A stretch of DNA of 64,000 bases from Streptomyces sp. SM1 (GCF_002910825.1 NZ_NEUB01000768.1:30714-94713), one strand, 5' to 3'. Shown: positions 9,008-18,500, numbered from the stretch's first letter. The notes: generated by a model from the letters alone, not told the origin. Program-made: numbers and translations.

Positions 9008-11171
9008 ATGTCCGCGATCACCACCGCCCCAGCCCAGGTCGGCAATGGCAAGGCCGTGCACTACGTCCGCAAGGACACGTTCCACTCCCACACCATCGGC
9101 TGCGGTCGACTGGTGTCCCGGGAGCTGACCGCCCAGGAGGCCGCCGACCGCAAGGCGTGCGGCCCCTGCAAGCGCGCCGTGGAGGTCCTGGCTACCGAGC
9201 CGCCGGCCGAGACCGAGGCCCCCGCCGCCGGCGCCGCCGAGCAGACCCCGGCAGCCCCAGCGGAGGACGACCAGGCCGCCAAGGTCGCCGACATCGAGCG
9301 GCGCGTGCGCCCCCTGGATGCCGACACCGTCACGACCGCGACCATGTTCGACCCGGAGTTGACCTACTACACGGACGGCACCCGGGTGGTCATGCGCGCC
9401 AAGGACACCGAGCGCACCGGCACCACGTTCGGCGTGGCGGACGGCGCCGCCCCCTATGCCTACCAGGCCGTGCGCTGGGACGACGGCGGCGCCGACCTGG
9501 TCGCCCCCCACGTCCTTCACCGCGCCGACCAGGACGACCAGGCGCGCCGTCAGGAGCTGGTGACCGAGGTCGCTGCCCGGACGCTCGTCATGGCCAGCCA
9601 CGCCACCGCCCACGCCTTCCAGCCGGTCGACCTGCCGGACGGCGAGCGTATCGCCTGGACGTTCCGCACCGGCCACGGCGCCCGCGCCCACTACCACTGG
9701 GTGTCCGTCCGCAACATCATCAGCCAGGGCGACGGCAGCGAGTACCGGTGGCAGGCTGACCAGGCCGCCCTCCTCGCCCGCCGCACCGGCCTGGACGACG
9801 CCCCCATGGCTGAGCACATCGCCGTGGTGACCGCCGAGCCCACCGAGGTTCTGGAGTGCATGGCCGCCGCCCTGGACCCGGACACAGTGCGCCTGGAGTC
9901 GGACGGCGCCGCCCGCTGGGCCGTCGTCCGCGGCGGCACCTTCCTGGGCACCGTCCACGATGAGGGCGCCCGCATGCGCCGCGGCCGCTACGCCGCCTGG
10001 GCCCCCTACGCTGAGCGCCGCGACGGCAAGGTCGGGTTCCACCACGACTTGGACGCCGCCAAGGACGCCGTGGCCCAGGCGTGGCCCGTGGAGGTCGCCG
10101 AGATCGCCGGCGAACTGGGCGTGCCGGTCACCCAGGTGATGGAGGTCGCCGAGCAGGTCGACCAGGATTGGAAGGTCCAGGGACGCCGCGCCGTCCTGCG
10201 TGCCGAGGCGTACACGGGCACGGACGGCCGGGTGACCCAGGCCGCCGCCGTCGAGGTGCGCAGCCGCCTGGCCGTGCCGTTCCACGGCCCGGCCGAGTAC
10301 GACGGCCCGACCGGCTTGTGCGGCTACGACGACCACACCGCGCCCCTGCTGCCCTCCGGCAAGCTCGCCCAGCACGACCGCCAGCAGGGCGTCATGTGGG
10401 TGTGGCCGGGGAGCTGCCGCCCCGCACGCGGCAGCCGCGAGGAGCTGACCAGGCGCGACACCACGGCCGTCTTCTACCACCCGCCGCGCCCCCGCGGCCT
10501 GGCCTGCCACGCCAAGGACGGCGACCTGGTAGTGGTCGACGGCCAGGCGATGGAGGTCAAGGGTCTCCAGGTGGACAAGACCACCAACGCTCACGCGTGG
10601 CTGGTCCTGGACGGCATCAGCGCCGGGCCGCTCCGCTTCACGCTCGAAGACCGGCTGGAGTTCCACCGGCGCGTGCGCCGCGTGGACGTGCCGTGCCGGG
10701 AGTGCTGCGTGTACGTGGTCATAGAGGTGGACGAGGTGGTCGACGGCGTGCCCAACACCCGCCTGTGTGGCCTGTGCGACCGCCCGCAGCCGGACGAGCT
10801 GACCGAGGACCAGGCCCGCGCCCGCGTGGAACGCACGTACCCGCACGCCGAGGCATTCCAGGCCGAGCGTACCGAGCGCGGTCGGCTGACCGGCTACACG
10901 TTCCGGGCCGGCCGCCTGCACTCCGCCCGGTACGGCTGGATCACCGCGGCCGGGACGTACGCCCAGGGCCTGGAGGACTACCGGTCGCAGGCTGCCGCCA
11001 TGCTGCCCATGGCCGTCCGCGACGAGCAGGCCGCCCGCCCCTCTACCCCCGGCCGGGACTGCCGACCTGGATGACGAGGTTCTGTCCGCGGCGCTCGGTA
11101 CTCTCGCGCTGCTGCGCCCCGACGAGGGCGCTGACCTCACCGTCGACCTCACCGACGAGGGGAACTTCTGA
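9008..11171 (+). CDS. Large hypothetical protein with Zn-binding segments, frameshifted near its end
   Basis: ATG at 9008 follows CAGGAGA. The frame runs 688 codons to 11074. Metal ligands occur at the N-terminus (HSHTIGCGRL...ACGPC, a layout seen in small actinomycete Zn proteins) and near residue 565 (CRECC...CGLC). Several segments, such as RYAAWAPYAERRDGKVGFHH, look like repeated substrate-recognition folds, but I cannot name them. Just before the stop the coding signal moves one frame over at about 11045-11055 and continues as DLDDEVLSAALGTLALLRP to a stop at 11171, duplicating the tail of the 8102-8863 protein. Confidence 0.5.
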
Positions 11172-11193
11172 AGTCGCGACCGTCCATCCATCA

Positions 11194-11250
11194 GGGCCCG
11201 TGCCCCGGCTCCGCACCGTGCGGGACTGGGGCACGGGTCTCTTCTTTCCC
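11194..11250 (+). terminator. Strong intrinsic terminator
   Basis: A GC-rich inverted repeat (CCCGTGCCCC paired with GGGGCACGGG around a 20-base loop region that itself pairs) is followed by TCTCTTCTTTCCC. It lies just after the 11171 stop and closes the 1-11 kb + strand block. Confidence 0.65.
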
Positions 11251-11297
11251 CTAACCGCTCCGTCTCTCAGAGGCGGAGCGATCGACCATTCGATGTC

Positions 11298-11310
11298 CTT
11301 ATCGACTCGG
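11298..11310 (+). promoter_or_regulatory. CYTNTCGA box ahead of the antitoxin-like gene
   Basis: CTTATCGACTCGG lies 59 bases before the ATG at 11369. The same TCGACTCG core appears ahead of the HU-like gene and of the 46007 gene. A GTATGC follows about 16 bases later. The stretch 11251-11368 otherwise holds no gene. Confidence 0.45.
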
Positions 11311-11368
11311 CGAACAAAGTCGTATGCGAGTCGATGACAAGCTATTCCTGACTGATTAGGCTGAAGCT

Positions 11369-11830
11369 ATGACTCACAACAGCAACGCTCACGACAACGG
11401 CACTCCCGACGCCGAGCTCCCGAAGTTCTCCGTCAATGTCGTCCCGACCGACCAGCTCAGGCGCGAGGACCTCGCCACGATGCTGAACCTCTATCGCCGC
11501 GGCGAGATCACGCCGCTGATCTTCGGGGACGGCAACAAGCCCGAGGCCGCGATCATCCCCTTCGCCGCGTTCGTGCGCCTCATGAAGTACGACCACGCGG
11601 CCCACGTCCACGCTGAGGCTGCTTTCCAGGCCGAGCTCTCCCGTCCGCCTTCTGCCGACGACCGGTCTCAAGCAGGACCTCCAGACGCTCCACGACGCCG
11701 CGGTGATGCACCCTCATGGACCGGAGGACCGGCTCCTGCGCGTGGCTCTCAACCAGTTGGGCCGGATCCAGCAGGGCGCGCCGAGCACGCACCCGCTGGA
11801 GTACATGCCCAGTTATCCCGACCTCTCTGA
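11369..11830 (+). CDS. Phd/YefM-like antitoxin candidate, probably frameshifted after residue 92
   Basis: ATG at 11369. Residues 17-90 (SVNVVPTDQLRREDLATMLN, then GEITPLIFGDGNKPEAAIIP, then FAAFVRLM) have the length and pattern of Phd/YefM-type antitoxins: an N-terminal strand, a helix, and a GE-x-PLI...AAIIPF strand pair, followed by a helical tail that would bind the toxin. Coding bias is lost after about 11645, where the signal shifts to the frame of the next gene. An indel there, or a natural overlap, is possible. A CYTNTCGA box stands upstream. Confidence 0.45.
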   Translation: MTHNSNAHDNGTPDAELPKFSVNVVPTDQLRREDLATMLNLYRRGEITPLIFGDGNKPEAAIIPFAAFVRLMKYDHAAHVHAEAAFQAELSRPPSADDRSQAGPPDAPRRRGDAPSWTGGPAPARGSQPVGPDPAGRAEHAPAGVHAQLSRPL

Positions 11831-12134
11831 TTGCGAGACCACGTACGTCGGCGCGGATCCGAATGCGAAGCCCTCGCACCGGATCGTCTGGCGGGAGCGC
11901 GCGCCCCAGCGCCCGGGCGAGCCCGTCACCCGCGAGATCATCGCCCTGGGTGAACGCGCGAACGGGCAGGCCTACTACATGGCCGGCCAGCGCCTCGGTC
12001 GCCCCGTGGGCTTCACTCTCGCCGAGCTGGCTGCGCAGCGCGAGCCGATCGCGAGTCCCTCACGACCCCGACAGCGCTCGATCAGCAGCTTCGGCACGCC
12101 ATCCGCGGATGAGCCTGACCTCCAGTTCGAGTGA
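11703..12134 (+). CDS. RelE/ParE-like toxin candidate, 143 aa
   Basis: GTG at 11703, or a start further upstream in the same open frame (LKQDLQTLHDAA). The segment DLSDCETTYVGADPN followed by HRIVWRERAP and REIIALGERANGQAYYMAGQ matches the strand pattern of RelE/HigB-type toxins as seen in actinomycetes (RIVWRE ... I-A-x-G-x-R ... YY-x-A-x-x-RLG). Together with the Phd-like gene just upstream this would be a toxin-antitoxin pair. The toxin fold is inferred from motif pattern only; the overlapping arrangement could also be one frameshifted gene. Confidence 0.4.
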   Translation: MMHPHGPEDRLLRVALNQLGRIQQGAPSTHPLEYMPSYPDLSDCETTYVGADPNAKPSHRIVWRERAPQRPGEPVTREIIALGERANGQAYYMAGQRLGRPVGFTLAELAAQREPIASPSRPRQRSISSFGTPSADEPDLQFE

Positions 12135-12209
12135 CCTGTAATTCACGATTCTTCTGACCATTGATGGTTTCTCATAGAATGGAGGTAATAGCTATTTGAT
12201 AAGAGCGAG

Positions 12210-12551
12210 ATGGTGGCGATGTACGACTACGAGCCAGTGACCCAGGCGGCAGCTCTGGATGCTGAACCCCAGTCCAGCACAACCGCGGGACGCCGCCGGT
12301 TGATCAGTCCTCGTTGCGCCCTCTTCGTACGGCGCGGCATCGGACTGGCGATCGCCCTCGGCATGGCCTACGGCATCTTCCACGTCATCTTCCGCACTGA
12401 GCTGTTCGCCCCCGTACTGGCCTACGTCGGACCCGTCAGGGACTTCATCGGCTGGGTGGTCGAGGACCCGGGGCGGGCCTGGATCGCGCTGGCGGCCCTC
12501 GTCATCCCGCACATCGGGCTGTACTACCTGCTCTTCGAGGACCGGAAGTAG
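12210..12551 (+). CDS. Small two-span membrane protein, 113 aa
   Basis: ATG at 12210 (an alternative ATG lies at 12219); TGGAGGTAAT about 20 bases upstream is the nearest purine run. Hydrophobic segments at about residues 45-62 (GIGLAIALGMAYGIFHVI) and 90-108 (AWIALAALVIPHIGLYYLLF) flank a linker with DFIGWVVEDP. A near-copy of that linker plus helix occurs in the 40-aa protein at 12694. Probably an inner-membrane accessory protein of the transfer module. The upstream 12135-12209 stretch is AT-rich with ATAGAATGG...TATTTGATAA, possibly a promoter. Confidence 0.55.
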   Translation: MVAMYDYEPVTQAAALDAEPQSSTTAGRRRLISPRCALFVRRGIGLAIALGMAYGIFHVIFRTELFAPVLAYVGPVRDFIGWVVEDPGRAWIALAALVIPHIGLYYLLFEDRK

Positions 12552-12562
12552 TGCGGGGCGTC

Positions 12563-12697
12563 ATGTGCAGGACCATGTTCAAGAGTGCTCGTGCCATCAT
12601 CGCTCTCGGTCTGATCGGCGGCGTCAGTCTGGCGGTCATCGGCGGATGGGTCACCGGCTTCTTCGCCTCGATCGCGAGCACCGTCGCCGGCCTGTGA
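12563..12697 (+). CDS. Single-span membrane peptide, 44 aa
   Basis: ATG at 12563 begins MCRTMFKSARAIIALGLIGG. One hydrophobic helix spans about residues 10-38 with two positive residues before it (N-terminus inside). It is too short for most gene finders. The stop overlaps the next GTG (GTGA), so the two peptides are translationally coupled. Confidence 0.45.
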   Translation: MCRTMFKSARAIIALGLIGGVSLAVIGGWVTGFFASIASTVAGL

Positions 12698-12816
12698 ACG
12701 ACTTCATGGGCTGGATCAACTCGCCGCTGGGGTGGGAGCACCTCCTCGCCGGGGCTGGCGTGCTCATCGTCCTGGTCATCGTGCTCGTGCTGATCTTTGC
12801 CATCGCCGACGGCTGA
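12694..12816 (+). CDS. Single-span membrane peptide, 40 aa
   Basis: GTG at 12694 begins MNDFMGWINSPLGWEHLLAG and ends in a Val/Leu/Ile-rich helix. The N-terminal DFMGW plus helix mirrors DFIGWVVEDPGRAW of the 12210 protein, so one is probably a partial duplicate of the other. It may be a small subunit of the transfer channel or a membrane-active peptide. It ends 29 bases before a strong terminator. Confidence 0.45.
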   Translation: MNDFMGWINSPLGWEHLLAGAGVLIVLVIVLVLIFAIADG

Positions 12817-12845
12817 GCGTCGCAACTGGGCTCGTCCCGCCATAA

Positions 12846-12890
12846 AGAGAACCCCCGTGATGCCTGTGCATCACGGGGGTTCTCTTTTTC
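12846..12890. terminator. Strong bidirectional terminator
   Basis: AGAGAACCCCCGTGATGC pairs perfectly with GCATCACGGGGGTTCTCT around a CTGT loop, followed by TTTTC on + and TTTATG on -. It separates the + strand peptides from the convergent HU-like gene. Confidence 0.9.
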
Positions 12891-12907
12891 TGCTGGCTCC
12901 TCGTTGC

Positions 12908-13291
12908 CTACGACGCGGCCCGTAGCTCACGATCCTCAATGACGTTCTCGAACTCGTCGGCATCCTCGATCATCCCGTAGGTCTCCGGTGAGATCTCGTC
13001 CTCATCGCCGCCGAGCCGGCGGTTGAAGCTGCTCGACGCGGAGAACTTCAGCACCACGTAGTCGTCGACGTTGCTCTTGCCGAAGCGCACCTTGTGGCCC
13101 TTGTGGTCCTGTCGGTAGAAGCGGCCGAAGCTCGTGAGCACGACCGTCTCTCCGCAGCTGACTGCGCCCGTGAGTTCGCCGAGCAGCGACTCGTACACCT
13201 TGTTCACCACCCGGATCGGCAACCCGCTGCGAGTCGCGACCCGAGAGATGAACTCGCGCTTACTGACACGCGGATTCGTCGTCGTCTCCAT
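12908..13291 (-). CDS. HU/IHF-family DNA-binding protein, 127 aa
   Basis: Start at the ATG at 13291 (a GTG two codons earlier is possible). Residues 8-90 fit the HU fold: KREFISRVATRSGLPIRVVN, then ETVVLTSFGRFYRQDHKGHK, then a C-terminal FSASSSFNRRL. The usual RNP arm tip is replaced by GKSNVDDY. A 35-residue acidic tail (ISPETYGMIEDADEFENVIE) follows, which is unusual for bacterial HU. It is the last gene of the polymerase operon or has its own promoter (box at 13361). A likely role is DNA bending or architecture on the element, perhaps with the adjacent RNA polymerase or relaxase. Confidence 0.8.
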   Translation of the reverse strand: METTTNPRVSKREFISRVATRSGLPIRVVNKVYESLLGELTGAVSCGETVVLTSFGRFYRQDHKGHKVRFGKSNVDDYVVLKFSASSSFNRRLGGDEDEISPETYGMIEDADEFENVIEDRELRAAS

Positions 13292-13360
13292 ACCCACACC
13301 CTGTCCTGTCGTCCATCATGACGCGGTTTCGCTGAGAAACCAGTCTATCGAAGATAGTAA

Positions 13361-13372
13361 CGAGTCGAGAAG
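13361..13372 (-). promoter_or_regulatory. CYTNTCGA box ahead of the HU-like gene
   Basis: On the - strand CTTCTCGACTCG, followed 15 bases later by GATAGA, about 70 bases before the HU-like start. It lies in the 134-base gap after the 13425 gene. Confidence 0.5.
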
Positions 13373-13424
13373 GAGAGACGGGCTTATAGAGTGCCACTCG
13401 CTACGCTTGTCTTGGCCCATTCGG

Positions 13425-13790
13425 CTAGAGCTCCAGATCCGGCTCGATCTCCTCCCGGTCGTCCTTGGGCTCGTAGTCGACCGATTCGATGATGTTCCGC
13501 GTGTTCGGATCGCGGCGCTGGTTCACGACCCTGTCGTGGGACTCCTCGAACCGCTGCTGCGCCGCTACGCGGTGGGCGGCATCGAGCTTCGCGCCGATGT
13601 TGCGCTCCCCGAACTCCATCATCGAGCCCAGCGCCGACTTCGTGCCCTGCTTGATCGCGTTGACGTTCGGCTTGTTCTGCGCCCGCTGCTGCTCCCATCG
13701 GCTCCGGTCCTCCGGCGTGACGTAGCCGAACATCCGCGCAAAACGTGAGCCGAACCTGACCTGCTGTCCCTCATTCTGTTCCTGGCTCAT
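13425..13790 (-). CDS. Hypothetical charged protein, 121 aa
   Basis: ATG at 13790, preceded by GGAGGAAGGGCC. Starts MSQEQNEGQQVRFGSRFARM. Highly charged and helical, with no membrane segment or recognised domain. It lies 41 bases after the 579-aa gene, within the RNA polymerase operon. It could be a small accessory subunit, but nothing in the sequence proves that. Confidence 0.6.
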   Translation of the reverse strand: MSQEQNEGQQVRFGSRFARMFGYVTPEDRSRWEQQRAQNKPNVNAIKQGTKSALGSMMEFGERNIGAKLDAAHRVAAQQRFEESHDRVVNQRRDPNTRNIIESVDYEPKDDREEIEPDLEL

Positions 13791-13831
13791 GGCCCTTCCT
13801 CCTGCTCCTTGTTCGTGTTCTCGGATCGCCC

Positions 13832-15571
13832 TCAGGCGGGCTGGTAGTCCTCGGAATCGGCCTCAGCGTTCGGGCTCTCGTTCTGCGGGCCGGCCTCCTG
13901 CTCGGACGACGGACCCGTAGGGCGCGACCGCGGCTTGAGCCGCTGCTCCTCGAAGAAGGCACCCGGGTCGTCGACCGCCGTCTGCAGCGTCTGCTGCCAG
14001 TTCTCCCCGAGGCTCCGCTTCAGCTCGGCCTCAAGATCCGGGTACTTCTCGTTCACCGCCTCCATCGCGTCGACGTAAGCGTTGGAGTAGACCCGCTGCT
14101 GCTCCTCGGGCGGCAGGCCGTCGATGTCCATGCTCGCGATCATCACCTCGGACTGGTCCAGGCGGTGCTGGAGCGTGTCGGGCAGTCCGCTGGTGTCCAG
14201 GCCCTGCTTCTGTGCCGCGAAGCCGACCAGGTAGCCGAGCATGTTGCCCCCGTAGCCCTCTTGGTCGCTGCGGCCCAGCGCGTCGAGCAGCGAGGTCTTC
14301 ATCGTCTCGGCGAGCTGGACCTGGTGGGCGTCCGCATCCATGGGCCGGCGCAGCGTGAACATCCCGTCCTCGGGCAGACGCTGACCCAGCTGGTCGTCGA
14401 ACTCCCCGCTCCAGACCGTGCGGACCCGGTCGGAGCCTGCGATCCGCTCCTCGTGCGCGGGAGCCTTGACGATCCGGCCGTGGGCCACGCCGTTGAACAT
14501 CGTGCGCAGCTCGGGCTCGTACTCCATCCGCTCGCCGATGATCATTCGCGCGCGCTGGACGACCTCCTGGCGCTCCAGGCCGTCTTCGCGCATCTGCTCG
14601 TGCAGCCGCTTGCGCATCGCCCGGTAGGTGTCGCGGATCAGGCCGGCGTCCGCGCCCGGCTCACGCATCTTCCAGAAGGCGTTCTCCATGAGCGCGACCT
14701 CGGTCATGGCTGCCGAGTCCGGGGTGAACATCTCCCGGTGGCCGCGCTCACGGTGCTGCATGGCGTCGAAGCGCTTGCGCCACTTCTTCGTCAGGTGGTC
14801 ACGCGGATCGGTGCTGCCGATGAGGCGCTCGCGCCGGGCGTCGCTCGGCACGTCCTTGAAGATCCTCTGCCGGTGCGCGATGCCGCGCTCGGCAGAGGCG
14901 ATCATGCCGCGGGTCCTGGTGTCGATGCGTTCCTGGATCTTGTCCTTGAGGGGCTGAAGGTAGCTGTCCATCTCCTTCTTGAAGTCCGGGGCGAGCATCC
15001 GCATCGTCATCACCATGCCGACGGCCTGGATGATCGAGTTGGCATTCACTCCGCGCGAAAGCGGCTTGAGACATGACTGCATCATCATCTGCATGTAGAC
15101 GTGGTGCATGACGCCGAGCTCCTGCGTCCGTTCCTCGTCGTTGAAGCCGGGCACCAGCAGCTTCGAGTCACGCAGCGAGGCCATGTACTTCTCGCCGGCC
15201 AGCCGCGTCTCCGCCCGAAGCTTGAGCAGCTGCTCGCGCTGTTCCAGGCCCTCGGTCTCGTCCTCTGCCCGGTCGACGTCGATCCCGTGCACGCGCTCGC
15301 GGTCGGCCATCCGATCCTGTGTCTTCGCGCCGAAGAACCCGCGGGCGCGGTCCCGGAGCCGCTCGCGCCAGGCGCGCGAACCGTCTGCGTCCTCCGGTCC
15401 GGGCTCGTCGATCACCTCGGCGTCGATCGGCTCGTTCGAGCGCGAGTCCCAGTAGGCGTATGCGCTGCTCTGCGGCTCGTCGGCCTGCTGCCGATCGTCG
15501 TCCACCGGAAGCTCCTTGGCCGCGCGCGGGCGGCCCGCAGGGCCCGTTCCCAGTTCCTTGTGCTGTGCCAT
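13832..15571 (-). CDS. Unknown 579-aa protein, coupled to the RNA polymerase gene
   Basis: Its ATG (15571) lies just past the polymerase stop (sequence TGAAATG), implying coupled translation. The first 110 residues are acidic and disordered-looking; residues about 125-520 are helical with no membrane span, and the C-terminus is again disordered and acidic. Segments such as NANSIIQAVGMVMTMRMLAP and RTRGMIASAERGIAHRQRIF show no sigma-factor regions, zinc ribbons or nuclease motifs that I know. The tight pairing makes it the best candidate for a partner of the polymerase (specificity or assembly factor). That is inference from position only. Confidence 0.65.
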   Translation of the reverse strand: MAQHKELGTGPAGRPRAAKELPVDDDRQQADEPQSSAYAYWDSRSNEPIDAEVIDEPGPEDADGSRAWRERLRDRARGFFGAKTQDRMADRERVHGIDVDRAEDETEGLEQREQLLKLRAETRLAGEKYMASLRDSKLLVPGFNDEERTQELGVMHHVYMQMMMQSCLKPLSRGVNANSIIQAVGMVMTMRMLAPDFKKEMDSYLQPLKDKIQERIDTRTRGMIASAERGIAHRQRIFKDVPSDARRERLIGSTDPRDHLTKKWRKRFDAMQHRERGHREMFTPDSAAMTEVALMENAFWKMREPGADAGLIRDTYRAMRKRLHEQMREDGLERQEVVQRARMIIGERMEYEPELRTMFNGVAHGRIVKAPAHEERIAGSDRVRTVWSGEFDDQLGQRLPEDGMFTLRRPMDADAHQVQLAETMKTSLLDALGRSDQEGYGGNMLGYLVGFAAQKQGLDTSGLPDTLQHRLDQSEVMIASMDIDGLPPEEQQRVYSNAYVDAMEAVNEKYPDLEAELKRSLGENWQQTLQTAVDDPGAFFEEQRLKPRSRPTGPSSEQEAGPQNESPNAEADSEDYQPA

Positions 15572-15572
15572 T

Positions 15573-18500
15573 TCAGTAGCCCGCCCCGTAGTCGTCGTCG
15601 CCCTGCGGCTGATCGATCTCGATGCTCGGCGTGTAGACCGGGCGCGACGCGCCCACGCCCACGGCATGCGCAGAGCGGCGGTGCGAGCCGCGGGTGCGGG
15701 AGGCCCCCGCGTCCTGAGAGATCACGTCGCGCTTGACCGCCGAGTCATCGACGGCGATCGCAGCGCTGTCCAGGCCCTGCGCCTCGGCGGAGCTCAGCTG
15801 ATCGAGCTGCCGGGACATCTCCGCCCGGGCCTTCCGGGTCCCCGAGGACGCGAACTGCTCGTTCTTCTCGCCGTCGTAGACGCTCTCGCGGTTCTTGGCC
15901 GCCTGCACGAGCGCCTCGAAGCCACCGCCGTAGGCCATCCGGTCCATGACGGTGCCCCGCAGCGACGGGTCCTCTTCGAGGTTGCGGATGAGCCCGGTTT
16001 TCGGGTCCTCCAGCGAACTGGCCACGCGGGCCACGTAGGCCGGGTTGACCGTGACGCCGAAGCCCTCCTTGGACTCGTAGAACTCGATGAACTTCTTCTC
16101 CCACTCCTCGGCCGTGGCCTGGACGGGCTCACCGTCGAGGAATGCCGTGCGCCACTGACCGGGGCCGACGTGTTCGATGCTTCGGCCCCTCCAGAGCTCG
16201 CGGCCGGGGCCCTGGAGCATCGCGTACTTGTGCCGGGCCTCGGCGGCGTCGTGCTTGGCCTGCAGGATCGACTGGGTCACCGGGTAGGTGACCTCCAGGA
16301 CGGCCTTGAGGTCTTCGCCGCGCAGCGCGCGCACGGCGCGCTGGCTGAATGAGCCGCCCAGGCCGGTGCCGTGAGCCTTGATCGCCGTGGCGAACATCGA
16401 GGCTTCCTGGTCGGCCTGCGTGATGCCGGGCGTGCCCTGCGCATCGCCCAGGTTCCGGGCGTAGTCGGTGAGCTTCTTCTCGCTGCCCTTGGCACCGGTC
16501 TTGACGCAGACCTCGCGCACGCTCTGCAGGTGCGCCTCGCGGTCCGAGAACGTCAGTGCCGCGCCGAACTCGCCACGCTGCGCCTGGCGGTACAGCGCGC
16601 TCAGCTCCTCCGTCACGACCTGCTGGTCGAGCTTGATGTCCTCAGGCGACTCTGCGCCCGTGAGCGCTTGCAGCCGGAGCCGGTTCGCCTCGCTGCGCGA
16701 GCTCTCCAGCTCCTCAGCCAGAGCAGTGTCCTTGGAGAGCGCGACCTGGGTGTCCAGCGAGACCTGCATGGCCAGCGGGTGCGAGCCGTCGCCCTTGACC
16801 ACGCCGGTGTCCAGCAGGTTGGCCGGCACCGAGAGCTTCGCCAGGGCTTCCCCCTTGGCGGCCTCGCTGTGCAGCTTCACCACGGCGACCGCGTCGCCGT
16901 CGAAGTCGCCGTCGAAGCAGGCGTCCATCACCGGGTTGATCGCGGCACCGGTGAGCCGGTCGTCGATCGCGACCCGCATGTAACGCACGCCGGCGTCACG
17001 GAGCACCGGGTCACGCCACACCAGCGCGTGGTCACCCTCGGCCAGCCCCAGCTGCTCGGCCTTGACCGAGCTCAGCGCAACCTGGTCGACGTCCAGCCGC
17101 GGGTCCGCAGTCCACACCATCGTCGCCGAGTCGGTCAACCGCGAGGCCATCAGCCCGGTCTTGAAGATGTTGTTCTTGCCCGTGAGCACCCGGTTCTGCA
17201 CGTCGGTCGTGATCGCCTCGAAGGCGCGCTGAGCGCGCGAGACCGACTCGCTCATGCCGCGGCGCACCTCGGAGCGCTTTTCCGCGGACAGACCCTGGCC
17301 GTCCAGCTGCTCGGTCATGTAGCGGTAGCGGCAGGCCTCGACGAAGACGTCCTGGTAGCTGCGGGTGTAGTCGTGCGTGACGGAGGACCCGTCCTCGAAC
17401 TCCTGGCCACTGCGCAGATGTGAGGACATCACCGGCAGCTTCCACGAGCTCGCGCTCATCGTCTCGGTCTGCTCACCGGTCGGATACGTGAGCGGGAACG
17501 GGATCTCCATGTCGCCGCCGCGGTCGCCGATGAGATCGCCGAAGGACTTGCGCATCGCCGTGGTGTTCAGTCCCGGGAGCTGGCCCTCCTTGCGCGGCTG
17601 AGTGCGCAGCAGCTCGGGCATCGGGATGAACCGGCGCTCGGGGCGCTCGTCGATGCCCTCGGCCTGGCCGACCACCCGCAGTGTGCCGTCAGCCTCCATG
17701 TCCATGCCGGTCACCAGCAGGTACTCGCGCAGGTTCGACTCGGCCCCGCTGTTGTGGCCGTAGAACTCGCGCATGATCGCCGGGCAGTCCTGAGACTGCA
17801 GCGCCCAGGCCAGCTGCGAGGAGGCTTTGCGGCCCTTGCCAGCACGCACCTGCTCGTCGTCGTAGATCTTTGTCTTCTCGTCGACGGCCATGTGGGTGAC
17901 CACGAAGCGCATCTCGCCCAGGGCACTCGGCCGCAGTTCTCCGTTGGGGGAGCGCAGGTCGGAGACGTTTCCGCTCATCAGCTCGCGCGCCGAGCCCGCG
18001 TTGCGCCGGGAGATCAGGCTGAACGGGCTCATCACTACGTCCAGGCCCGGGTTGGTCCGGAACCAGTTGACCTCTTCGACGACATCCTGCTCCTGCGCGT
18101 CCTGCAGCGGCATGTCCCGGTCGACGATCAGCGAGATCACGCCCTTGTTGCCGTGCAGATCCGAGATCTTGTCGCCCACGACGAGATCGCGCTCCTGGCC
18201 GCCGGCGCCGCGGATGCGGTGGCGCTCGGCGAACTCCTTCGACACCACGATCGGGTCATCAGCCGTCCAGCCGCCGAAGGTCATCAGCGCCGTCTTCGCC
18301 GGCGCGGTGACCTCAGAAGACTGCATGATCGTCGAGGCCGTCATCTGCTGGCGGTCGAACGGGTCGTACCGCAGCGTCTCGAGCTCGGGGAGAGCCATGA
18401 GCGGCGCACGCTGTCCGGCCACGCTCTCGTCGCCCGGCACGATCCGGCCGTCGGCGTCGACCTGGGCCTGAGTGGTCAGGTACCGCACGATGCCCTGGTT

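Noticed and set aside
8897..11191. 764-aa open frame on the - strand
   Set aside because: Antisense shadow of the 9008-11171 gene, with the low-complexity Gly/Val/His/Leu composition typical of reverse frames in high-GC DNA.
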